Source of the DNA: Turnera subulata
Taxonomy: Eukaryota; Streptophyta; Magnoliopsida; Malpighiales; Passifloraceae
Direction: 5' to 3'
NCBI GenBank assembly: GCA_028386065.3
Contig: JAKUCV010007537.1
Coordinates: 578,312 to 642,311 of the forward strand
DNA length: 64,000 nt
Shown here: piece by piece, positions 1 through 12,200 of the stretch
Layout of the letters: each line of letters starts with the position of its first letter
How positions within the stretch are numbered: the first letter of the stretch is position 1
Program-made: the position numbers and the translations under genes
The notes under the pieces: generated by a model
Seen by the model: the letters and a program-made list of their open reading frames with translations, nothing else
What the model was told of the DNA's origin: nothing
Database searches by the model: none

Positions 1-2046
1 TCTGATCAGACGGGACCGAGCTCGACGCACACAGTAGAGGGCCCTAATAAAATACTTAACCTTAAAAAAAAAAAAACAAAGATAATAATATAAGTAATGT
101 TAAGTGATGGTTTGTAATCTGATGATGTCTTGCTCTGTGTATTGTGGTTGTTGTTGTTTGATGCCGGTGTACTTGTAGTTGACTTGTTTTGTATATTATT
201 GGTTTATTTGTCTGCGGTGAGACAGTGGTTGGTCTCACCCCCTCACAGTCTTTTCAGGTTAACTGCTTGTTGAGCAGTGGTGCATGTCAGTAGGTGGCGG
301 TGCTTTCCTCTCCTCGGGTCGGATCTATAGAGTTCATTACATACATGTCATCATATGTATAGTCTTCCGCTGCATACTCGTGGTTGTTTAATTTATTGTA
401 TAATTGTTCTTTGATTTTTGTTGTTGATATTGTATCCCGGGTAGAAGGGCATATTGGTCACTTCACATGTTGTATATTCTTTAAAGAATAATTTGGGATA
501 CGGGTGACCCGGGAATGATAAGGGCAATTTGGATATTCTATAATCAATTTATAACTTATATTTATAAATTGGGACACGGGCGTTTCATACAATCCTTTTT
601 TTTTTTAGAATCAAAGCAAATTTTCTATTGAAGTGAATTATGGACAGACTCTAATAAAAGTTGCTGCTGCTGCACTGCTGGTGAAAGATGTCAAAGGTTA
701 CAATCCAAATCTATTGTTTTCTTAAGGATTAAAATTAAACAAAAAAACTCTCCGCAATATTCACTTGATAAATTATAATTCAAATTCTAGAAGATACCAC
801 ATATTAATTCCATCCACCAAAATATAAGATAGAACTCTTGAAGGTGCATACTCCATCTCTTTATCTCCTACCCAAATTTTTTAGGTGAAAAAAAATTTAA
901 AAAGCTAAAAAAAACCTAGAAGAGCATCATCACCTTCCTACTCGTGACGAACCCCCGAATCTAATCTCTGATTCGTTATGATCAGTCTCTTATCATGTTT
1001 CTTAAGAAAGAGGATGATGCTTAATTTTTTTTCCGGATAAGGCCCAATATTTTTGAAATGTCGCTAGGGCACAATAATCTTGACCTTTGTTGATTATAGG
1101 CTAATGGGCATGACAAGAATTTGGAATATGTTTTGGTTGCCTTCATTGATGACATGATTCTTGTAGACAAAGACAAACTGGAATGCCATGTTCTACCTTT
1201 TAAGTCGAGTTATCCTCAGATGCTTGTTGCATTAGAGGAGTATTGGATGCACTTTCCCTCCATCCTTATCATGCATCTTGTTTCCAAAACTTATAGTCGA
1301 TGTGCAACAAGCATCCTTATTGAGAAAGAAAAGAAAGAAAGAAAAGAAATCTCGAGCTAGAAATGCTCAAGCCAAAAGAATACTATTTCCAATTGATCAA
1401 AGATACTGGATGGCAAGTCATCTCACTATTATTATGAATACGTAATAATACTACTTCCTCCCTAAGTAATTTTGACCCCAATATTGAGAGACCAAATGAC
1501 ACTCCGGGTACTAAATATTAAAGACCAAAGAAACATGTACACACAACACGGCCAAATTTTGCAGCTTCGCTCTAATATTATTGTAGCAAATTCAATGTTG
1601 CTGCAACCAGGTACCATATTTTTCTCCATGATTAATATTTTGAAAGCTGAATGACTTAAGAATTGATCGCCACATAAATTCCATCAAATCCTCCTAGATC
1701 AAAGATGTAATAGATATGAGACCAGGGTTTTGCATCCTCCCTTCTCCCATACCCTCGTAGATAAACATGAGACCGAAGAGCATGGACTTTGTCTTCAATA
1801 CACATTAATCTCAACAACTATGAAATTCATCAATTCATCATCCACTTCTATAGGTGGAAGCACGTGAATAGTTTCTTGACCTTCCAATGTTACCGGCCTT
1901 GCGTTGGAGGCTACGCGATAGTCCACGGCCAGCTTCACAAGCTTTTTCTCATAGTTATAATCATTCCGCTCTAGCTCCAAACACACCATAAGAACCTCAT
2001 TACCTAACTATGATCCGGATTCTAGACAAAAATAAGAGAGAAAAGT
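1..2046. other. Gene-free AT-rich stretch
   Basis: No multi-exon gene or long coding frame with recognisable domains is visible. The only coding-like trace is a short reverse-transcriptase-like patch near 1.1 kb, listed separately. Around 430-590 there are near-repeated pieces built on 'cccggg' and 'gggatacggg', which may be old transposon debris. Several A or T homopolymers of 9-12 bases occur. Confidence 0.6.
1098..1200 (+). pseudogene. Possible reverse-transcriptase relic (Ty3/gypsy-like catalytic patch)
   Basis: One frame reads a hydrophobic strand followed by FIDD and then a charged KDK..ECH segment. This resembles the catalytic strand (V-F-I/V-D-D-I/M) and following helix of Ty3/gypsy reverse transcriptases. 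The similarity covers only about 25 residues. No integrase, protease or LTR is seen nearby and the frame then becomes unrelated. It is either an old fragment or chance similarity. Confidence 0.25.
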
Positions 2047-2814
2047 CTAGGGCTGCAAATGAACCGAGCCGTTCGCGAGCGGCTAGCGGCTCAGCTCGAT
2101 AATAAATCGTTCGAGCCTAGCTCGTTAAGGAAACAAGCCGAGCCTGAGCTTGCCTGTAAAAGACTCGAAACTAAAAGAGTTGAGCCCGAGCTTGCTGAAA
2201 CTCGACTCGTTAGCTCGTGATCTTAGCTCATTTAGGTTCTTGTTTAAAGACTCGTGAGCTCGACTCGTTTAGGTTCATTAGCTTGTGAGAGATTCATGAG
2301 TTATATTTTTTTAAAAAAAATTAAACTTATAAATTACATTCAATTAGATTGAACCTTGGATGATAAAATAACTTAATTAGGTTATAACCAACAAACTAAG
2401 ATTACTACTTTGCTCAAAAACTTTAAATTTAATAATTAAGATGTAATAATTATCAAAATACGAAATATTTGTAATTTCGTTAGCCCAAAAATTAAATATA
2501 GAAGACAAAATAAAATATTATGCATCATAAAAAACTATGTGAACCTAAAAAAATAAAAAAAATAATGAATTTAGAAGAATTAGTTTTTCTTTCGCAACTA
2601 GTTTAATTATTGCTTCGTTTATAGCTCAATAAGGCTTCCTAAACGAGCCGAGCTTGAGTCAAGCCTGAGCCTACTAAAATCTTAATGAGCCAAGCTTGAG
2701 CTTAATATCTAGGCTCGAGACGAACACGAGCCGAGATTGAGCTTGATCAATTTTTCACGAGCCGAGCCTAAGCCATCAAAAGCTCGACTCGGCGCGGCTC
2801 ATTTGCAGCCCTAG
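2047..2814. mobile_element. Non-autonomous hAT-type DNA transposon, 768 bp
   Basis: The two ends are inverted copies beginning ctagggctgcaaatga (left) and ending with its complement (right), followed by a GC-rich subterminal zone on each side. The flanks are agaaaagt (2039-2046) and agaaaact (2815-2822), an 8-bp target duplication with one mismatch, the length made by hAT transposases. Both subterminal zones (about 2070-2300 and 2630-2800) are packed with short gagc/gctc motifs in both orientations. The centre is AT-rich and has no open reading frame, so the element would need a transposase supplied elsewhere. Confidence 0.75.
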
Positions 2815-3211
2815 AGAAAACTAATGGAACATCACCCTAAAAATTATAAAAGGGTATAGCTAGACCCTATAAAATAAAGACTCATACTTGGATGCTTTCT
2901 TGATTCATTCTCAAAAATTCTTCTCCTCAACGCCGTAAGATGCAAGGAGAAAATCTCAACAAAATTGATGAGGAGACCGGTGGGTGAAGGTGGGATAGGA
3001 GATCTGAAAATGTAGGTTTTTTTGGCGAGGATTTCATGGTAAAGTGAAACAAGATATGAAAAGCGCATCATATCCATGTGCATGACATGGATTAGATCCA
3101 AATTAGTTCCGAAAACCCTGATGGAAAACTGTGAGGAGGAGGTTTCATGGTAAAATGGAACAAGCCCATCAGAGAAGGAATGATAAGAATAAAAACAGAC
3201 TAGTCAATTTT

Positions 3212-3784
3212 TGTTGGGTTTGAACTAAATTTTTTTGGTCAAATAAAGAAGTTAGGCAGCCGTAACTTTTGGAAATTAGTTTTTCAAAAGTTACAGCTAC
3301 ACATGAAGGAGCACACTTTCTTTGAAGATTGACAATCCATATACAAGCTGTACACACGTCTTCTTTAGCCTATAAATAGGCTTGAGGATGTAGTATTTTG
3401 ATCATCCCCATTTGTGTGTAGAAAAAGAAGAAGAAGAGAGAGAGAAGAAGAGAGAGGAAGAGAGGGATGAAGAAGAAAAAGAAGAAAAGGGTATTGGTGC
3501 CATACCCTGCAGCAGTTGAAGAAGAATAGAATTGAAGATGCTCCACAGGTAAGAGGAGTAGAGAAACAAGATGGATTAGAGTTCCTTGTTCTCCTTAATA
3601 AGGTGGAGTTAGCAGTGTAGGTGGAGTTTATTCTCCCAATGGAGTATTGTAGGTGGAGCCTTTGCTCCCAGCGAAGTTGTACTAATATTGTTGAATATTA
3701 GTGAGATGATTTGTAGAGAGTGGATGTAGGCAAGATTATGGCCGAACCACTATAAATATTGTGAAGGGGAATTTATTCCCAACA
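3212..3784 (+). repeat. 5' LTR of the small LTR element
   Basis: This 573-bp LTR carries a TATAAATA box (3371-3378) followed by a GA-rich stretch (about 3422-3490), as expected of an LTR promoter and leader. Against the 3' LTR it has about 70 extra bases near 3258-3327 and lacks about 67 bases near its 3' end. The shared part is nearly identical. Confidence 0.85.
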
Positions 3785-4115
3785 ACTGGTAGCGGAGTTA
3801 TGGTTGCAGTTGCAGTAGATCCAGATTTGTGGTGGAGCTAGAAGATGCAGATGCAGAAATTTGCAGGCAAAGAAAGAAAAAAAAAATTGAGGGTAGATGG
3901 ATGCAGTGAAGAGTAGTACGAAGATTGCGACTTGTGTAGTATCAGGCAGGAAGCAGAACATTATTGCATCCAACAAGAGGAAGGTTGGTTTTGCAATGAT
4001 GACTCGTAATAGCAAAGGTAGTCGCATATCGGCATGCAGAAGATTGAAGCAGACTTGGGTTAAGAAGTCCGAAGTTATGAAAGATGCCAAGTACAATTTA
4101 GTTCAAGGTGGAGAT

Positions 4116-4685
4116 TGTTGGGTTTGAACTAAATTTTTTGGTCAAATAAAGAAGTTAGGCAGTGATTGACAATCCATATACAAGCTGTACACACGTCTTC
4201 TTTAGCCTATAAATAGGCTTGAGGATGTAGTATTTTGATTATCCCCATTTGTGTGTAGAAAAAGAAGAAGAAGAGAGAGAGAAGAAGAGAGAGGAAGAGA
4301 GGGATGAAGAAGAAAAAGAAGAAAAGGGTATTGGTGCCATACCCTGCAGCAGTTGAAGAAGAATAGAATTGAAGATGCTCCACAGGTAAGAGGAGTAGAG
4401 AAACAAGATGGATTAGAGTTCCTTGTTCTCCTTAATAAGGTGGAGTTAGCAGTGTAGGTGGAGTTTATTCTCCCAATGGAGTATTGTAGGTGGAGCCTTT
4501 GCTCCCAGCGAAGTTGTACTAATATTGTTGAATATTAGTGAGATGATTTGTAGAGAGTGGATGTAGGCAAGATTATGGCCGAACCACTATAAATCTTGTG
4601 TCTGTTTAATTTTTTGCATTCTCTTTTATGATTTTGTGCATGATCCTGGGAGGCCCATCAAGTGAAGGGGAATTTATTCCCAACA
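4116..4685 (+). repeat. 3' LTR of the small LTR element
   Basis: This 570-bp LTR has a TATAAATA box at 4208-4215. It keeps a segment near 4597-4665 that the 5' LTR lacks, and lacks the segment the 5' LTR has after 'gttaggcag'. I see only one clear base change in the long shared block (atcatcccc against attatcccc). Confidence 0.85.
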
Positions 4686-5096
4686 ATTTTTTAGATGAGG
4701 AATGTAACGAAATTGCACTCTCGCAATCACAAATCAAACTAGTCAATTTTTAAAATGAGGTAACGAAGTTGCTCTCGCAATCACAAATCACCCTTCCTTA
4801 ACCGGAAGACTTAGATTAACCGAGAGATAGGGGCTTACTTACAAATTTCTGTTTATACAACATCGAAGGCATTCGGCGGCATGTTTTTTTTTAATTGCCT
4901 TAATGCGCTGTCTATTTATCTCATAAAATAGCATAGGCATGTTTTGTGGCGTTTTAGCCTTTTCTTTTCAAGCATAAATAAGTGACTACCATGACGGATC
5001 CAAGGAGATTTTTTGTAGATTTACTGATGATTGCAACCTGGAAATAGCTTGGGTTGGAAGTGCTACATTTTTGTATAAGGCTTCCACGGACGCATG

Positions 5097-5401
5097 CATA
5101 CAAGGCTTTCACGGACGTCGTTGAGCCTGGTGACTCCCCGACACTATGACGCTTAGGCGAGACAAGGGTATCCGCTCGTGTCCTAGTGGGCAGTTTTTCC
5201 TGTGAGGAGGGTCTAATGTCAGGATGTAACCGGTATTGACCGGGGTCTGGACCGACGGGACGATGATGACACTATTGATGCCTTTTTTTTCCTCGGCAAA
5301 AAAAAAAATGTATACAAGGCTTTCCTTTTTTTTTTTGGTAAATAAGGAGGGCCTTAGCCCTGGATATATTACCTCAAAGTAGCCATGTATACAAGACTTT
5401 C
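5097..5401. mobile_element. Two stacked short retroposons sharing one target sequence
   Basis: The word atacaaggctttc occurs at 5098-5110 and 5312-5324, and again with one change at 5389-5401. Between the first two lies a roughly 200-bp insert ending in an A run (about 5298-5308), as in a plus-strand SINE or processed retroposon. Between the second and third lies a 64-bp insert starting with a T run, as in a minus-strand poly(A) retroposon. The repeated word therefore looks like the target duplication of two successive insertions. No clear RNA polymerase III A/B boxes were identified. Confidence 0.6.
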
Positions 5402-8400
5402 TAGTTTCATTTGTAACATGTTCGATACCATTAATATTTTTAAAAATTGTCAGCGGTCTGTATTGTTACTATTGTAGATATGAACATCAGTTGTATTCAG
5501 TTAAACAGGTTCTTGGCAAATGCTCCCATATTGTTGTCCGCATTTTAGATGTTCTTTGCGAATGCATAAATTTAGAGCTGGAGACATAAAAATTTTTTGA
5601 CATGATTGTATTGACTGTTGACCAGGCCAAGTGTAACACCATAACCATTCAGAACGGGTAGAATCAGGGTACCTATCATTCTATAGACTGCGGTCGCTAT
5701 TGATCAATCTAAATGTACAGTGATCAATCACAATTTGGCAATAATTGAAGCAAAAACAAAAAGTGGTCAAACCAAATTATTCACATGCATGCAAGCAATG
5801 AAAGGAAACGGGGGCACATGGTTATGGGGCAGGGCATGGCAGATGGCAGCCGACCTGTTGGATCACAGAAATAGAAACCACAGGAAAAAAAAAAATGACT
5901 AGTTAGTAGCAGTAATAGTAGTAGCTTTGGTTGAGTGACAACTGAACTGCAGTTTTTGCCTCAAAAGATGCAGAGACGACTGGGAATGTAAAAGGTGTGC
6001 ATTGAATGGGGAGATGGTGGACTGAGATTGATGAGGACAATACGATGGGTTAGGTTGGTCTCCACAGAGGCCGCAGCATATCTTAGTGGAAGATGAAAAA
6101 ACATAGCAAAGAAAGAGGCTGACAATCCTCCGGCGCCTTCAGTTAGGCCCATTGGACTTGTCTTACGTGCCCACTGCTCCCCTTCCTAGAGTTGCGTGAC
6201 ATAACCCGGCCGCCCACACCATCTCACATTATTTACTATATGCCAGAAAAACCCAAAAAAGTTTTTATTCTCCATTCGAGAACTGAGTAAGCTGGTTTGT
6301 CCTGGCCCTCGACTCTCCTCAATTTAAACTTTTCGGTTACCACAAAAAAGAAGTTGATAAATTGAAGTTATAAAACTAGTTTATGTAGAATTCGAATCCT
6401 ACGGACGGTCCTTATTGGATGAATAATCTTTAAATATCATTATAAATCCTCACTAAGTTCGGTGTGTTGCCACGATCCTGGATAGCCTCTCCTCAACTTA
6501 AACTTTTCAATACAAAAAAACCATGTAGGCAGCTGAATTTTTAAGTAAGTATTAAGTTACTAATATTAATAACTATGGTCCTATGTCAGTCTGCCTACTC
6601 GCAGCTCTGCACTCTGTGTGATGGAATAGTAGTAACAGAGGGGCTGATTGATGAGAGAATCAGATTAGATGTGTTTGTAATCTTCAAAAGAAAAAAAAAA
6701 CTACTATTCGAATTGCTATTCATACTTTTGGCTTTGTATTAAGTTTTCGAGTCATGCGCTGTTTCAGGTCCACGCAAATAAATATTTGTGGAACCGCAAC
6801 GGGCAGTACCCACTGGAAATATGGCCCTGTCGTGATTTAAAACAGTTTTTATTTTTCTGTATATTTGTTTTTGAATTTCCTGTATACATATATATATATA
6901 TATCATTATATATATCATTTTGTTTTCTTCTTCTACTGAGACACTAAACAAACGTATCTCTAAACCAATTATTTGGGTTATTGCAATCACATTTCAATAG
7001 TAACTTTCAAAAGAGTTGAAGACCTGGCTATCTTTAACTCAATAATTTCCATAAACAATCTGTGAACACATAGATTCTTTCCGTTATTGAATAACCTCAG
7101 AGGAGTAGCGTAAACTATCGAATAAGAATAATTAATTAAAGCATGTCTGCCTATTCTGTATTCTTTTCAAAATAAATTCATCGATCACATTGTGACAAAC
7201 CTGCACGTGCGCGCGATTTATGGTGAAGATTTCACTTCCATATAACGGAGCTTTGCAGAGTCTTTGTAGCTTAATCTAACCACGATTGAGTGTCGACGAA
7301 TATCAACTGTGCTTCTTTTAAAAACTCTCATTCTTTACACTGACCCTTCCCTTTGGATAAAATTCGAGGAAAATGTCATTATACTATAACTAGTATTCAA
7401 GTGCTTTTTTAAGCTTGATGAACACAACATGGATATGTAGAATTCCATTAAGCTCATTCATATTGGTTTTAGAGGCTTAATCAACAAATGCTTTGTCATA
7501 TTTCACTAAAAAAAAATGCTTTGTCATAATTTGGGACGTTAAAATCCATACGTATAATTTGGACGGTTAATAAAATATAACGGGCGGCTATTTTGGAAAC
7601 GAAGCTCTTTTTTTATCCATAAACGAAGCTTGATGCGTGGAACAAATGAAAAGCTTCGAGGCTTGTCAAGTTGAGAGATGACGAAATAGAAGTCAAAAAG
7701 CTCCTTTGCAATTTTAATGATCCAATCCAATCCAAGTTTGGGTGGTAATTCTTTTAGCTTCTTAAGCCAATCCAAGTTCGGGTGTTAGCACCAAAAAAAA
7801 AAAATCCAAGTTCGGGTGGTAATTCTTTTAGCTTTTAATTCAACAAAGAAGGATGTATAACGATTTGAAAACCTCAAAGTTCGGATATGATTATTGATAG
7901 GTTGTATTATCATAGAATCAACTAAAAATAGTGAAAACCAAGAACAATTTATATTATTAGGGCTTTTGTCCCTGTAATTTAGTAGAGTAAGGCTTTATGT
8001 AATCATCACTTATATATGTTGTAATAATTGATCTCCTCACTATTTCATTGTTTTGGCCTATACGTACATATGCATGTTTGACTATGATGACATAACTCGA
8101 TTTTAAGTAGTTTGGACCATTTACCAACTAGGTTCCACTCCTAAGGGATAATATATATTTCCTTTAAATTCTAAGGTCCAGATTTGAAATATTGGTAGTA
8201 GATGAAATTGTATTGTTTACTCTAAAAAAAAAAAAGAAATTGTATTGTTATAAAGATCCTACTTTATAAGGATGACACGCAGAGCGACCAAAAAAATTAA
8301 TTATGTAGTTAATTGGGATACATTTTTAGCATTATAGATATATTACTAAAATAGTCAATTATAGATATATTACTAAAAATTCTTTGATTGAAAAAGCTCT

Positions 8401-9260
8401 CCTCCAGCAAATCTAGTAGTGCAATTTCCCCATGGGCACAACCAAATCCTAGTTTTCGAAAAAAAATTGTACTTCCCAAATATTATTAGCTGTGAACCTT
8501 AAGATATTTTATTTAAGTAAAAAAGTAGATTTATAGTACTTGGAGAATCTCTATAATAAAATTGTCCATTTTAATTTCCTTCTGTTTAAGTCACTAAATC
8601 ACTGTATACCAAATTAGGCTGTGATATGCATGTATCACCCAATCCTCACTTGACCCCAAAGGAATCTCCATTTCTTTATCTGATATGTTGTTATCACTTA
8701 AATAAGACATTAATTATGTGTTGGTATAGCGAGCGATATGATATAAAAATTAAGCTCGTTTGGCATTTTTCATTAATATTCTTTTCCATTATTTGCAGCG
8801 GTACTCGTTTTACTCCATAACCAATCCTAATGATTGATAGGCAAACCCAGCGTGGATTAGCTCCCCTATCTAAAAGGAGTGGAGACAAAATGAATCAAGT
8901 TGGCGCATTCGGTGCACCCGATATGGCCACCTAGCTCATTAAATGATACACTAGTAGTTGCAATAGCTCTAGATCTTCCGAATCACCCCACTCAAGATAT
9001 ATGTGCCCCCTCCCTCCCATATATTCATTTTCCTCTTCTAATTACAAGGAGAGGACAAAGTGAGGGAAGTAGGAGTTTCCTTTGTTCTTGCCTATGTAAA
9101 TATCCCTGCACTTGTAGTAATCCGACAAAGAGTGCATGGGGTTGGAGATCATACGGCTCATCATATTCTTGATATCTCAGAAAACTTGCAAGTACTGCGA
9201 CTAGGGTTCTGATTACTCCCCAAAAGACAGCACGAAAAGAGGTGGTCTTGGAAGAAAAAG
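5402..9260. other. Intergenic region upstream of the P450 gene
   Basis: No gene is supported. It contains a short (TA)n microsatellite near 6886-6903 and an imperfect local duplication of 'ccaagtt(t/c)gggtggtaattcttttagctt' at about 7733-7767 and 7805-7838, separated by an A run. The last several hundred bases should hold the P450 promoter, but I cannot choose a TATA box with confidence. Confidence 0.5.
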
Positions 9261-12200
9261 ATGGAGTGGGTTATGGGATGTTGGGTCTTGATGGCTATTC
9301 TTATTGCGTGGTGCTGGTACAGGAAGGAGAAGAACAGAACAGAGGAAAAAGATGGAGTGCCCAAGGGAAACTTAGGTTGGCCTTTCATAGGAGAAACTCT
9401 CAACTTCATTTCGTGTGGTTACTCCTCCAAACCTGTTAGTTTCATGGAAAAACGCAGATCCCTGTAAGCCGTTTTCTCCTTTTTCTATCATATGATGAAT
9501 TTGATTCCTTTTCCCTTTTCATGATCTTTCTCTTCCCTTCCTCTCTTTATTTGCCTCTTTGAGTCTAAAAGTCTAAACGCACGTTGTTGTTAGCTTGTTA
9601 CTATAGTAGTCAATAACGCAGGGAAGAAAAAAAGTTTATCAAACCCTTTAAAATTTATAGCCACAAATGCCACCAAAATTTGTGCCAAACTTTCTCACGC
9701 GTTATAAATTTGTGTTAAAGGATTTCGACAGGCAAAATCACTACTTTTAGTTTTCCTAGTTATGTCTCAGTGGACATTTATCATTTTTCTTTTTTTGCCA
9801 AGAGTGGACATGCATCATTATTATCAATCTATCATGTTTTTGGGAGTGTTTTTTTGATGGAAATGTTTTTGGGAGTGTTGTATTGTTTTTTCCATCAATC
9901 AATACGTGTTCTTGTGACTTACACTCTATAAGTCTGTAGGTTCAAGTTCCACTCTTCCTACCGTTCTTTCCCTAGTTACTGAATGTTACAATATTGCAGT
10001 GGAAGTTCATGATCATATTTTCGTTGCTTTCTGTATTTTCTTCCAATCTTTCTTCATGGATGTCTTGAATTTCTGAATAGCTTCGGAGTAGAAAATTACA
10101 GGTAGTCCAGTCAAAGTAGACTAGTATAATCTTTTTAATCAAGATAGACTAGTAAAATTATGGGTAATCAACTTCTTGGAAAAAAGACTAATAGTGGCAA
10201 AGTGTTATTTTTGTTTTTTTCCTCTTTCTGCGTTTTGTTTCCGTACTTGACAGATTTGATGGATATCATATCAGCTTTGTATTAGTGTCTCGTGGTGTCT
10301 TGTGTTGTCTGGTGGCGGCAAATATATTGTGAGGTCAAATAAACTGCACATGAATTATAAAACTTTTAAAATTAATGACATATTTAGCATTTACTATGCT
10401 TTTTAATTAGGTTGTCATTTAATTTCCTTTCTTAATTGTTTTAGTTATACCATATACAGAATAAATCATGTGCTTCCCTCATATTTCCACCTGAGCTTTG
10501 GTTGATTTATTTGGTTACTTAAGAGATGTTCATATGAAACTCTGTTAAAGTACTATTTACATACTAGATATTTTCAAAGAGGGAAAAGTATATCCCAGTT
10601 GCATGCTATGCAAATACATCATTTTTCTCATTTTTAAACAGTCTAACTCACCTATATGATCAGGGTATTGCCATAGTCTAGGTAGGTTGTCGGTGCCAAG
10701 GATATGTAATTCAAAACTAGAACTGGTAAAGTTGAAAAAAAAAAAAAAATAGAACTGGTAGCTAGAGGAGCTTAAATTTGAGTTGATTATTCGCTTAAAT
10801 CAACTGACAGCGAACTGATTAATTAAGTAAAATGAACTCCATGTGATTTATTAATCAAAACAACTCCCAACTAACCTTATTAATTAGAACAAAAAAAGAA
10901 CATTATTCTCATCTGAAACAAGGTATTTAATTAGAAATCTCTAGTCCCACTAAACACCAGATGGTGACAACAGCAGAACCATCAGGAGTGAGTAGAACAT
11001 GTTGAAGAACGAAGTTAACAAAACAAGAAAAGCCTGGCCTGCATTAAGTTAAAAAGGAAACTAGACTTTAGATGCTGCAGGCAGCAGGAACATATATTGC
11101 TTGTGAAGTCAGAAACCATATAGCCTAGCGTAGCTATGTCTCTGAAATTTTCACCTTTCTAATGAACTGACCATTGCCTTTCCATTTCCTATGAATAATA
11201 TTTATGAGCCCTCTTTCCTCATCAATGAAACCCATTAAAACAAGTAAAAACCAACAAGTAGAACTCCTCATCCTCTTTTTCTGTGTTCCATTTTAGTAGT
11301 ACTACTACTACTTACTGATGGGTTCTCTCTACAGGTATGGCAAGGTATTCAAAACACATATCCTTGGAACTCCAATCATAATATCCACTGATCCAGGAGT
11401 GAACAAAGTGATCTTACAAAACCATGGCAATACTTTTATCCCTGCTTATCCCAAATCAATCACGGAATTAATGGGGGAGTTCTCTATACTCCAAACAAAC
11501 GGAAACCTACAAAAGAGAGTCCATGCACTTGTTGGTGGCTTCTTGAGATCGCCCCAATTCAAAGCCAGAATTACCAAAGACATTGAAGATTCTGTCAAGC
11601 TCAACTTGGATTCTTGGAGAGACATGCACCTTATTCACGTCCAAGAAGAAGTCAAGAAGGTCCCCTAGCTACCTATATATTCCTCTTACTACTATATAAA
11701 TAATATATACAATACTAAGTCCAATCTAATCTTAAACTGTTAATTATTAACTAGCCGCCCTTTTGCTCTCAGATAACGTTTGTGATTTTGGTGAAAGTAC
11801 TGATGAGCATTGAGCCAGGCGATGATTTAGACTATTTAAAGCGAGAGTTTGAGGAGTTCATCAAAGGGTTAATCTGTCTACCTATCAAACTCCCCGGCAC
11901 CAGACTATACAAATCTTTGAAGGTCAGGATATTAATTAACTTATATGCTTCTTTAATATAAAAGGAGACTGTTAGGTTTATGATACGTGTTTTGGTTCAT
12001 GCAACGCAGGCCAGGGATAAGTTATTCAAGATGGTGAAAAAGATTGTAGAAGAAAGGAAAAGGGCCATGGAGAAACCAAGGGAAGGAGGCGAGGACGATG
12101 ATGAGGACATCATAGCTACTGCTACTACTACTACTAACGATGTATTGGACGTGCTTTTAGGCCACGTGGGTGACGGCAACGAGAAGCAACCTCTATCGTT

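Larger units (their letters stand above)
3212..4685 (+). mobile_element. Non-autonomous LTR retrotransposon (TRIM/SMART-like) without pol
   Basis: Two direct repeats (3212-3784 and 4116-4685) start tgttgggtttgaac and end ttcccaaca, so they have the TG...CA ends of LTRs. They are flanked by the 5-bp target duplication atttt (3207-3211 and 4686-4690). Two bases after the left LTR is tggtagcggag (3787-3797), a variant of the initiator-tRNA-Met primer site. A purine-rich ggtggaga tract precedes the right LTR. The internal part is only 331 bp, with no protease, integrase or reverse transcriptase. It would depend on proteins from another element. A 76-codon frame inside (3897-4127) is not recognisable. 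Confidence 0.88.

Noticed and set aside
3897..4127. 76-codon frame inside the small LTR element, possible gag remnant or captured gene
   Set aside because: Basic composition only, no recognisable gag or zinc-knuckle motif, and the frame runs into the LTR.
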